Shown here: in pieces, positions 7,488-14,422 of the stretch | Layout of the letters: each line of letters starts with the position of its first letter | Numbering within the stretch: the stretch's first letter is position 1 | Origin: an uncultured Prevotellaceae bacterium | GTDB lineage: Bacteria; Bacteroidota; Bacteroidia; Bacteroidales; Bacteroidaceae | Direction of reading: 5' to 3' | NCBI GenBank assembly: GCA_946415695.1 | Contig: CAMKTM010000021.1 | Location: 1-17,107 of the forward strand | Length of the DNA stretch: 17,107 nt | Translations under genes and position numbers: made by a program | The notes under the pieces: model-generated | Told to the model about the DNA's origin: nothing | What the model saw: the letters and a program-made list of their open reading frames with translations, nothing else | The model's database searches: none

Positions 7488-9380
7488 TTAGTTAAACATC
7501 TTGTCTATTTGTTCTTGCTGTAGGATGGTGAGTATGGTTTTCCCGCTTGGGGAGAGGTTCTGTATCTCGCACTGGAAGAGGTCTCCGATGAGTGTTTCCA
7601 TCTGTAGTGGGGTGAGCACTTCGCCCACTTCGATGGCGTTGTTGCGCGCCAAGACGAGTGCCAACTGGTGGTGCAGGGCATCGGTCTGTATGCCGTCCTG
7701 CTGCTTGACGGTCTCCACCATCTGCTGCACGACAGCCACGGGATTGCTCTGCCCGGAGGGTGTGCCGACGATGGAGAACGCGCCGCCGCCGAGGGGTGTG
7801 ATGTCGAAGCCCAAGGCCCGCACGTCGTCGAGAATGCCGGTGAGCAGGGCGGCATCGGACGGCGAGAGCTCGAGCAGTTCGGGGAAGAGCAGGCCCTGCG
7901 TGGGGGCTGTGTGCTCCTGCATCTGCTTCATGTAGCGTTCGTAGAGGATGCGTATGTGGGCACGCCGCTGGTCAACCATCATCAGTCCGGACTGCACGGC
8001 GGTCAGGATGTACTGGCCTTTGTACTGGAAGTGCTGGGAGCTGATTTCTTGGCTCTCTTGGAAAAGAGAAGGGGCAAGGGGCGAGGGGCTGGGGGCAAGA
8101 GGATTGTCGTGAAGGCCTGAAGTCTTCGGGTATTCTCTTGCCCCTTGCTCCTTGCCCCTTGCCCCTTCGAAGAGCTCCTTGCCCCCTGCCCCTTCGAAGA
8201 GCTCCTTGCCCCCTGCCCCTTCGAAGAGCTCCTCCCACTGGCGTATGGGTTTGCGGGTCTCGCTGTGGCTGCTGAAGGGGTTGTAGTTGGGGTTCAACTG
8301 AACGCGTGGCACTCTGATGTCGGTGAGCTTGCCTGCTTCATAGGTTGGGATGTCGGGACGCCCCTCCACGTCGAAGTCGATGGTGGGCACGGCGTTGAAC
8401 TTGCCCAAGGTGTCGCGCACGGCAGCCACGATGATGCTCCATATCTCCTGCTCGTTCTCGAACTTGATTTCTGTCTTGGTGGGATGTATGTTGACGTCGA
8501 TGTTTGCCGGGTCGACCTGGAAGAAGATGAAGTATGGCACCTGGTCGCCTTCGGGTATGAGGTGGTTGAAGGCTTCCTGCACGGCATAGTGGAAGCGCGG
8601 ATGGCGCATGAAGCGTCCGTTGACGAAGAGGTACTGCGAGGAGTTCTTCTTGCGTGCCGCCTCGGGCTTTCCCACGAAGCCGCTTATCCCGACCAGCGAC
8701 GTCTCCACCTGCACGGGCAGGAGCTGTTCGCCCAGCTTCTTGCCGAAGATGCCGACGATGCGCTGCAAAGGACTCCCAGCCGGCAGCTGCATGAGGCGGT
8801 TGCCATTGCTCGAGAGGGCGAACGAGACCGAAGGGTTGACGAGGGCGATGCGTTCGAAGTCCTGAATGATGTTGTTGAGCTCCGTTTGGTTCGACTTGAG
8901 GAACTTCCTTCGCGCCGGCACGTTGAAGAAGAGGTTGCAGACCTCGAAGTTGGCTCCTACGGGGCACGAGCACACTTCCTGCGAGACGACGCGCGAGCCT
9001 TCCAGGCACAGCTCTATGCCGACGTCCTGGGCTGCGGTGCGTGTCGTGAGCTTCACCTGCGAGACGGCCGCAATGGAGGGCAGTGCCTCGCCGCGGAACC
9101 CCATCGTGCGGAGCGTGAAGAGATCCTCGGCCTTCGCTATCTTTGACGTGGCATGACGCTCGAAGGCCATGCGGGCATCCGTCTCCGTCATGCCCTTGCC
9201 GTCGTCGATAACCTGAATGGACGTCCGCCCGGCATCCTGCACCAGCACATCAATGTTCTGGGCGCCGGCATCTACGGCATTCTCCATCAGTTCCTTGATG
9301 ACGGATGCCGGACGCTGCACGACCTCGCCAGCCGCAATCTGGTTGGCAACGGAGTCGGGAAGAAGGTGAATGATGTCCAA
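7488..9380 (-). CDS. mutL: DNA mismatch repair protein MutL
   Basis: MutL couples mismatch recognition by MutS to strand removal. The N-terminal GHKL ATPase is complete: ENAVDAGA at 33-40 (motif I), DDGKGM at 59-64 (motif II) and GFRGEAL at 94-100 (motif III). The C-terminal dimerisation domain starts near residue 450 (KGQYILTAV). The metal-binding endonuclease motif, classically DQHA(X)2E(X)4E, is degenerate here: D470-Q-R-R-A-H-I-R-I-L-Y-E. The later C-terminal motif reads SPSGKTIL rather than CPHGRP, so nicking activity is doubtful. The linker of about 380-440 contains three 9-residue repeats (FEGAGGKEL-like) encoded by 27-bp DNA repeats. The start codon is TTG (minus strand, 9380-9378). 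No in-frame ATG lies close upstream, and the protein then begins DIIHLLPDSVANQIAAGEV, as MutL should. The length of 630 is normal. Confidence 0.95.
   Translation of the reverse strand: MDIIHLLPDSVANQIAAGEVVQRPASVIKELMENAVDAGAQNIDVLVQDAGRTSIQVIDDGKGMTETDARMAFERHATSKIAKAEDLFTLRTMGFRGEALPSIAAVSQVKLTTRTAAQDVGIELCLEGSRVVSQEVCSCPVGANFEVCNLFFNVPARRKFLKSNQTELNNIIQDFERIALVNPSVSFALSSNGNRLMQLPAGSPLQRIVGIFGKKLGEQLLPVQVETSLVGISGFVGKPEAARKKNSSQYLFVNGRFMRHPRFHYAVQEAFNHLIPEGDQVPYFIFFQVDPANIDVNIHPTKTEIKFENEQEIWSIIVAAVRDTLGKFNAVPTIDFDVEGRPDIPTYEAGKLTDIRVPRVQLNPNYNPFSSHSETRKPIRQWEELFEGAGGKELFEGAGGKELFEGARGKEQGAREYPKTSGLHDNPLAPSPSPLAPSLFQESQEISSQHFQYKGQYILTAVQSGLMMVDQRRAHIRILYERYMKQMQEHTAPTQGLLFPELLELSPSDAALLTGILDDVRALGFDITPLGGGAFSIVGTPSGQSNPVAVVQQMVETVKQQDGIQTDALHHQLALVLARNNAIEVGEVLTPLQMETLIGDLFQCEIQNLSPSGKTILTILQQEQIDKMFN
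8067..8231. repeat. Repeat element inside the mutL linker: inverted G/C-rich arms plus three 27-bp direct repeats
   Basis: A G-rich arm (8067-8102, built from GGGGCAAG-like units) is complementary, with gaps, to a C-rich arm (8135-8166, built from TTGCCCC units). It is followed directly by three copies of a 27-bp unit whose GAAGAGCTCC blocks recur at exactly 27-base spacing, ending near 8231. The length keeps the mutL frame open, and the products are the low-complexity segments LAPSPSPLAPSLF and FEGAGGKEL x3. It looks like a palindromic dispersed repeat expanded within a tolerant linker. No transposase is present. Confidence 0.75.
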
Positions 9381-9404
9381 GTCTCTTTCTTTCGTTATGA
9401 CGTT

Positions 9405-9484
9405 AAATCCTCAAATCCTCAAATCCTTAAATCCTCAAATCCTTAAATCCTCAAATCCTTAAATCCTTAAATCCTCAAATCCTC
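9405..9484. repeat. Ten tandem 8-bp repeats (AAATCCTY) upstream of mutL
   Basis: Ten consecutive units of AAATCCTC or AAATCCTT run without interruption from 9405 to 9484, followed by a partial AAAT. The last base of each unit varies between C and T; nothing else does. They fill most of the 108 bases between the small membrane protein gene and the TTG start of mutL. Read along the mutL strand the units are RAGGATTT. Such a perfect array can gain or lose units by slippage, which would change the spacing upstream of mutL. Confidence 0.92.
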
Positions 9485-9488
9485 AAAT

Positions 9489-9782
9489 TCATCTCACTCC
9501 AGTGAGCAGGAAGCGCCAGAGGATGATAAGGGCAAAGATGAGCGCTATGATGATGGGCCATCCCAGCTTCGAGCCGCTCTCTTTGTGCTTTTGTGCTCGC
9601 GGGGTGTAGTTGCTGAACGTGCCTCGAAACTTGTCGGGGTCGTAAGGCGCCTCTGTCGCAGGCGTCTCCCCTTGCTCGCGCTTTACGTCATCAACCAACT
9701 TCTGGAGGCGGTCGTGCGACGGGTCAGAGTAGATGCTTACGCGGCGAAAACCGCGGGGCTTCCTTGTGCTGAACAGTTTCAT
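9489..9782 (-). CDS. Small single-helix membrane protein, 97 residues, of the mutL neighbourhood
   Basis: The N-terminal half is soluble and basic, with KPRGFRRVSIYSDPSHDRL at residues 8-26, then KLVDDVKREQG and the conserved-looking FRGTFSNYTPR block at 52-62. A single hydrophobic helix follows at about 75-93 (WPIIIALIFALIILWRFLL), with a very short tail. Comparable small proteins with a KPRxF...IYxD start are known beside mutL or OstA-like genes in Bacteroidales and have no established function. The start is ATG at 9782, only 6 bases after the stop of the OstA-like gene, so translation is probably coupled. The topology is likely N-terminus in the cytoplasm. It may be an envelope-associated factor, but no enzymatic or binding motif is visible. 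Confidence 0.85.
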   Translation of the reverse strand: MKLFSTRKPRGFRRVSIYSDPSHDRLQKLVDDVKREQGETPATEAPYDPDKFRGTFSNYTPRAQKHKESGSKLGWPIIIALIFALIILWRFLLTGVR

Positions 9783-9788
9783 GGATAA

Positions 9789-11579
9789 TTATTCTGAGGT
9801 TTCGGGGTTATCTGAGGTTTCTGGGTTATCATTGTTCTCAGAGTTCTCTGTGGCTTCGGAGTTTTCGGAGTTCTCTGTGGCTTTGGGGGCTTCGGGCGGT
9901 GTGTCTGTCTCTATTCCTCTCTGTTTTCGGATGTCGCTGAGTTTCTGCTTTGGCGCAGAGTGGCGGACGCTTTCCTTTAGCTCCAGCCCTGCCTTCTTGG
10001 GACGCCACTCGAAGATGTCGAACCTGTCGCGGGGCCGCACATAGTCGAACCAGGCAAAGTTCTGCAAATAGAGCGCATCGGGCGGAATGAGTGGTATGGG
10101 ATACATGATGCCTGTGGCGGCAGGCATCCAGATGTGGTCCACCTTCCTGTCATTCAAAAACATCTTGAGCAAAGAAGTTTCGGTATGGTTCAGCTCCACC
10201 ATGATGCTGTCCTCGTCGAAAGGATAATAGTTGACAAAGACATTGCCCTGTGAAGTGGTGAGATAGACCTCGCCATCATGGAAGTAGCTGTGCATTTCGT
10301 GTCCCGATACCTGATTGTAGTGGACGTCGTCAATCTTCTCCACGGAAAGCGCCTGCCGCAACACCTGCACACTGTCAATTGTGCTGTCGTTGAAGAAGAT
10401 TTGTATCTCCTCGCCAAGCTGTTGCTGTCCGCCTTGCCAAAGGATGGGGTCGCGGTACATGATGAGGATGCTGTCGCGTGTGTCGTATATCATTGAATCG
10501 CAGACAGCCTGTAAGTCGCGACGGAAGACTCGCATGTGGTAGTAGGCGTGCATGACGCGATAGGTGGAATCGGTGTCGATGTTGTAGGTGAAGACCTTGA
10601 ACGTGTCGGCATGGGCGTACATGGTGTCCGACTGACTGTAGTCGATGGCTACGGCACTGTCTGTCGCCATGACGTAGCCCGTGCTGTCCTCGTAATAACA
10701 GTACTCTCCGGTAAACATGTTCTTGTTGACGACGTCGGTGTAGATGACATTGCCAAAGGCTTCGGCAATGGCGACATCGTCGTTCCAGACCACGCTGTCG
10801 CCGACGAGGCGCTTGCCGTTGTTCGTCAGGATGCTGCGGTCCAGCAAGTGCGAATGCTTGTTATGCGTGTCGTAGTAGCCCAACTCGGAATAGATGTGGT
10901 TCTCGCCGTTCTCTATGTTGGAAGGGCCTACGATATGTGCAATGGCTGTCTGGGTGTTGTAGTGAAGCGTGTCGGAGATGAGCACAGTCTCTGGTGTGGC
11001 TGGCGGTGCAGGGTTGACCAGGCGGACATTATAATTGAATACGGATTCGTGCGTGGCAGGGCAGTATTCGCCCCAGTCGCTGGTCAACTCGTTGTCGTGG
11101 TCAAGGATTCGTCCGCCCTCGAAGAAATACCCAAGGTCATAAAGGCGGTCGTAGTCGAGACTGTCGGTGAAGATGGTCATCGTGCCGTGCTTGAGCACTA
11201 CGTCATAGCGTGCCCGTGCCAACTGGTCGAGCCCGTTGTAATAGAGTATGTCGCTGTCGAGCAGAAGCGTGTCGCCTTGGTTCATGCGAACATGGCCGAA
11301 GGCATCAAAGGAGTTGGACGCCTCGTAATAAAGAGCACTGTCGCAGTACATGAGCACTCCGTCGTGGCTGAACTGCACGTTGCCAACAAGTATTTGTGCG
11401 GTGCGATGCAGCCGTTCGTCGAAGAAAAGGCGGTCGGCGTGCAGCAAATGAACTTTGCTGTCGGATGGCGGTCGCTTTCCGGCAGTCTTGCGAACCGGTG
11501 TTACTGCCATCATCAGGCAAAGGCAGAAGAACAGGGACGCGCAAAGGATGTATAGTCGCTGGCTCTTCACTTCATCCAA
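9789..11579 (-). CDS. OstA/LptA-like periplasmic protein
   Basis: A hydrophobic N-terminal segment (LYILCASLFFCLCLMMAV, residues 9-26) acts as signal or anchor. The body is a long series of short beta strands with the OstA-family pattern: HLLHADRLFFDERL, then ILVGNVQFSHDG, then MYCDSALYY, then FGHVRMNQGDTL. These repeat through about residue 450. By family knowledge, such proteins resemble LptA and the LptD N-terminus, which bridge lipopolysaccharide across the periplasm. The position after two periplasmic folding factors fits envelope assembly. The C-terminus (about residues 565-596) is an acidic Glu/Asn/Ser/Thr repeat tail with no visible domain. The longest frame starts at TTG (11579) and overlaps surA by 13 bases; a GTG three codons later (11570) gives a classic GTGA overlap with the surA stop and may be the true start. 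Confidence 0.88.
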   Translation of the reverse strand: MDEVKSQRLYILCASLFFCLCLMMAVTPVRKTAGKRPPSDSKVHLLHADRLFFDERLHRTAQILVGNVQFSHDGVLMYCDSALYYEASNSFDAFGHVRMNQGDTLLLDSDILYYNGLDQLARARYDVVLKHGTMTIFTDSLDYDRLYDLGYFFEGGRILDHDNELTSDWGEYCPATHESVFNYNVRLVNPAPPATPETVLISDTLHYNTQTAIAHIVGPSNIENGENHIYSELGYYDTHNKHSHLLDRSILTNNGKRLVGDSVVWNDDVAIAEAFGNVIYTDVVNKNMFTGEYCYYEDSTGYVMATDSAVAIDYSQSDTMYAHADTFKVFTYNIDTDSTYRVMHAYYHMRVFRRDLQAVCDSMIYDTRDSILIMYRDPILWQGGQQQLGEEIQIFFNDSTIDSVQVLRQALSVEKIDDVHYNQVSGHEMHSYFHDGEVYLTTSQGNVFVNYYPFDEDSIMVELNHTETSLLKMFLNDRKVDHIWMPAATGIMYPIPLIPPDALYLQNFAWFDYVRPRDRFDIFEWRPKKAGLELKESVRHSAPKQKLSDIRKQRGIETDTPPEAPKATENSENSEATENSENNDNPETSDNPETSE

Positions 11580-12919
11580 CCGTCATATTGGAAGTCGCAG
11601 TCTCTCCAGTCGGGATTGATGCGAATGTATGTACTCTTCTGTTTCTCTTTTATCCATTTGGCCACTGCGTCTTCTCCCTTTTTGCTTTCCACGATGCTTT
11701 TCATCATTTGGAAGTCCTCTGTGATGCTGGCGCGATGCGACATGGTTCGGCTCTTGAGGCGTACGATGGCACAGACCTTCTTGCCCCTTGTGTTGATCAT
11801 GGTAAAGGGCTTTGACATTTCGCCCACTTCGAGTGTCTCGACCACGCGGGCTATTTCCGGGGAGTAGTCCGAGAGTTCGCTCATCTCGAATTGTGTGGTG
11901 GTTTCGCCTGTCTCCTTGTTGTTGGAAAGGATGCCGCGATTGTTGCGTGTGTTCTTGTCGTCTGAAGCAAAGCGTACGGCATCCTCGAAGGTGATTTTCC
12001 CGGCTTGTATGTCTGCGGAGATGGAGTCGAGGGTGACGAGCGAGCTGTCGATGTCGGCTTGTGCCACTTCGGGTCGTTTCAGGATGTGCCGGCACTTCAT
12101 CTTGTCGCCACGTTTGTCGATGAGCTGTATGATGTGGAAGCCGAACTCGCTTTGTGCTATCTTGCTCACCTTCTTTGGGTCAGTCAGGCTGAACGCCACG
12201 TTGGCAAACCCAGGGTCGAGCTCGGCCTTGCCCATGTAGGGCATTTCTCCTCCCTGTCGCGCAGAGCCCGGGTCCTCGCTGTAGAGGCGTGCCAAGGAAG
12301 CGAAGGACATGGCGCCGCTGTTGATGCGCTCTGTGTAGTCGCGCAGCAGCTCTTTGATGCGGTCTATCTCGGCCTGCGGGATGCGAGGCTCCTGCACGAG
12401 CAATTGCACTTCCACCTGTGTGGGGATGAGTGGCAGGCTGTCCTCCGGCATGTCCTTGAAGAAGCGTCTCACTTCGGCAGGCGTCACCTTGACATCCGAT
12501 GCTATCTGCTCGCGCATTCGCATTGCCGTAAGTTTGTTTTTCCAAAGGTCGTAGAGTTCCTCGCGCATTTGCAAGGTTGACATCTTCATGTATTCTTCGA
12601 GCTTTTCCTTGGAGCCTGCCATGATGACTTTCTCGTTGATGTCCTGTTCCACATATTGATTGATGTCGGCATCGGTGACTTCAACGCTGTCGATGACTGC
12701 CTGGTGGAGGAAGAGCTTCTGTATGGCCAGTTGCTCGGGGATGACGCAGTAGGGATTGCCCTTTATCTGCGAACCGTACTCCAGGCGGTGCTTCTCGATG
12801 TCGGAACGAAGGATGGCCTCGTCGCCGACGACCCATACCACCTCGTCTATGACATTCTTCTGTGCCACAGAAAGCAGGCAGTGAAGCGCAGCAAAGAGAC
12901 AGAGGGAAAATCTTTTCAT
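11567..12919 (-). CDS. surA: SurA-like periplasmic chaperone with two parvulin domains
   Basis: The 450-residue product has an N-terminal signal peptide (residues 1-20, ending LLSVAQ) and a SurA N-terminal chaperone domain (about 22-160, VVWVVGDEAILRSDIE...). Two parvulin-type prolyl isomerase domains follow at about 168-270 (FASLARLYSEDPGSARQGGEMPYMG, then FGFHIIQLIDKRGD) and 275-388 (CRHIL..., then FEDAVRFASDD...NRGIL). SurA family members hold unfolded outer-membrane proteins in the periplasm and deliver them to the BAM complex. Domain order and length match E. coli SurA. It begins 23 bases after the upstream PPIase gene and overlaps the OstA-like gene at its 3' end, so these are almost certainly co-transcribed. 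Whether both isomerase domains are active cannot be told from sequence. Confidence 0.92.
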   Translation of the reverse strand: MKRFSLCLFAALHCLLSVAQKNVIDEVVWVVGDEAILRSDIEKHRLEYGSQIKGNPYCVIPEQLAIQKLFLHQAVIDSVEVTDADINQYVEQDINEKVIMAGSKEKLEEYMKMSTLQMREELYDLWKNKLTAMRMREQIASDVKVTPAEVRRFFKDMPEDSLPLIPTQVEVQLLVQEPRIPQAEIDRIKELLRDYTERINSGAMSFASLARLYSEDPGSARQGGEMPYMGKAELDPGFANVAFSLTDPKKVSKIAQSEFGFHIIQLIDKRGDKMKCRHILKRPEVAQADIDSSLVTLDSISADIQAGKITFEDAVRFASDDKNTRNNRGILSNNKETGETTTQFEMSELSDYSPEIARVVETLEVGEMSKPFTMINTRGKKVCAIVRLKSRTMSHRASITEDFQMMKSIVESKKGEDAVAKWIKEKQKSTYIRINPDWRDCDFQYDGWMK

Positions 12920-12942
12920 GTGATTTGTTGGAGCTAAGGATT

Positions 12943-14361
12943 TTAATGGTTGTTGACCGTCTCCAGCACTGATTCGTCTATTTCTACGGTGTAGCGTTTG
13001 CGGAGTTCAGCAACGAACTCGTCTTCCTTGAGGCGCTGGTAGTCGCTCACCACCTGGTTGCTTACGTCAGTCCATTCGGCAGGGCCTTTCTTGAGCACCT
13101 TGCCGAAGACGCCCACGTTGGGGAAGCCTTTGATGGGCTTGAGCTCGGCGTTTTTGTCTTTGAAGGCGAGTTTGTCAACATTGGCGTTGTCGCCCTTCTT
13201 GAAGACGCGGCGTTCGACGCGAACCATGACACTGTCCTTGTTGAAGGCTTCGCGGATGGTCCCCATCCACTTGTCCTGAGGCAGTTTTTTGACGAGTTTC
13301 TTCACGGCGTCAATGTCTGCTTCGTTTTTGCAGTAGTAGGCCATGCCGCTGAAGTGAGGCTCGTCCCATGCATACTGTTTCTTGTTCTTCTTGAAGTAGT
13401 TTGTCAGGGCCAGTGTATCCTTTGCGGCAGGCTCCCATATCTTGCTGTTGCACTCTTCGAAGAGGAGCAGTCCGTCGTGGTATTCCTGCACGAGGTATTT
13501 CAGTTCGTTGTCCTTTGCGCAGAATTCCTCGGTCTTTTCGTCGAGAATCTGCTCAACGGTCTTCTCGCTCTGGCCTGCGATGGAGTCGAGCACTTGCTGG
13601 GCGAGATGGTTCTCGATGCCTTGTCCGTCGAGGTATTTCATTATCATGTCGTGCAGCTGGTCGTAGGTTTCCAGGTCTTTCTTGCCCATGAGCTTGACGA
13701 TGTCATAGCCGAATGGCATGAGGAAGGGTTCGCTTATCTCGTTCACCTCGAGTGCGTATGCCACGTCCTCGAACTCTTTCACCAACTGGTTCGGGCCAAT
13801 CCAAGGCAGCAAGCCGCCGCGAGGGGCTGAGCCCGGGTCTTGCGACACCTTCTTTGCCAGCTCGGCGAAATCTGCGCCATCCTTCAATGCCTGATAGACT
13901 GAGTCGATCCTGACCTTGGCTGCTGCTTTCTGCTCTTCTGTGGCATCTTGTTTCAGGTGAATCAGGATGTGTGCGGGCTGCAGGAGTTGTTTGCCTTCGA
14001 GGCGGGCAACCATGCCGTCGTAGTAGGCTCTGCACTCTTTTTCCTTTCCGCCTTCTGGCACGAGGAGCGGACGTATCTGCTGGTCGCGATACTGGCGGAA
14101 CTCCTTCTGGTAGCTCGAAAGTGTGTCGAGGTGGTCGTCGAGGGCGGCAAGCACCTTGAGCTTGTAGTTCACGAAGAGATCGACATATTCCTTGACATCT
14201 TTTTTGTCGATGACGCCTTCCGAGTTGTTTTTGTTGTAGTTGTATTCAAATTCGCTGCGGGTGACGGGTTCTCCGTTTATGCGCATCAATATGGGGTCTT
14301 CCTGTGCGGCAGCTGTCATTGCCAGAGCTGCCAATGCAAAACTGATAAATATCTTTTTCAT
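12943..14361 (-). CDS. Periplasmic parvulin-type peptidyl-prolyl cis-trans isomerase
   Basis: A signal peptide covers residues 1-19 (FALAALAMTAAA, cleavage before QEDP). A SurA-like N-terminal helical region follows (ILMRINGEPVTRSEFEYNYNK, 24-45), then a parvulin domain at about 126-228 with the family pattern AHILIHL, FAELAKKVSQDPGSAPRGG and FGYDIVKLMGKK. Residues 230-472 are helical and Lys-rich with a degenerate second isomerase-like part (HFSGMAYYCKNEADIDAVKKLV). It should help fold secreted or outer-membrane proteins in the periplasm. It lies between guaB (61-base gap) and the surA-like gene (23-base gap), all in one direction. It differs from its neighbour in having one clear isomerase domain, so the two are related but not interchangeable copies. 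Confidence 0.9.
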   Translation of the reverse strand: MKKIFISFALAALAMTAAAQEDPILMRINGEPVTRSEFEYNYNKNNSEGVIDKKDVKEYVDLFVNYKLKVLAALDDHLDTLSSYQKEFRQYRDQQIRPLLVPEGGKEKECRAYYDGMVARLEGKQLLQPAHILIHLKQDATEEQKAAAKVRIDSVYQALKDGADFAELAKKVSQDPGSAPRGGLLPWIGPNQLVKEFEDVAYALEVNEISEPFLMPFGYDIVKLMGKKDLETYDQLHDMIMKYLDGQGIENHLAQQVLDSIAGQSEKTVEQILDEKTEEFCAKDNELKYLVQEYHDGLLLFEECNSKIWEPAAKDTLALTNYFKKNKKQYAWDEPHFSGMAYYCKNEADIDAVKKLVKKLPQDKWMGTIREAFNKDSVMVRVERRVFKKGDNANVDKLAFKDKNAELKPIKGFPNVGVFGKVLKKGPAEWTDVSNQVVSDYQRLKEDEFVAELRKRYTVEIDESVLETVNNH

Positions 14362-14422
14362 TTTTTACTGAGGTTTTTCTGTATGTTCGGAGCAATCGTG
14401 GTGCTCTCTGTATGTTCTGTTG

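Noticed and set aside
8145..9146. 333-residue plus-strand open frame
   Set aside because: It is antisense to mutL, and its repeats merely mirror the 27-bp units on the other strand.
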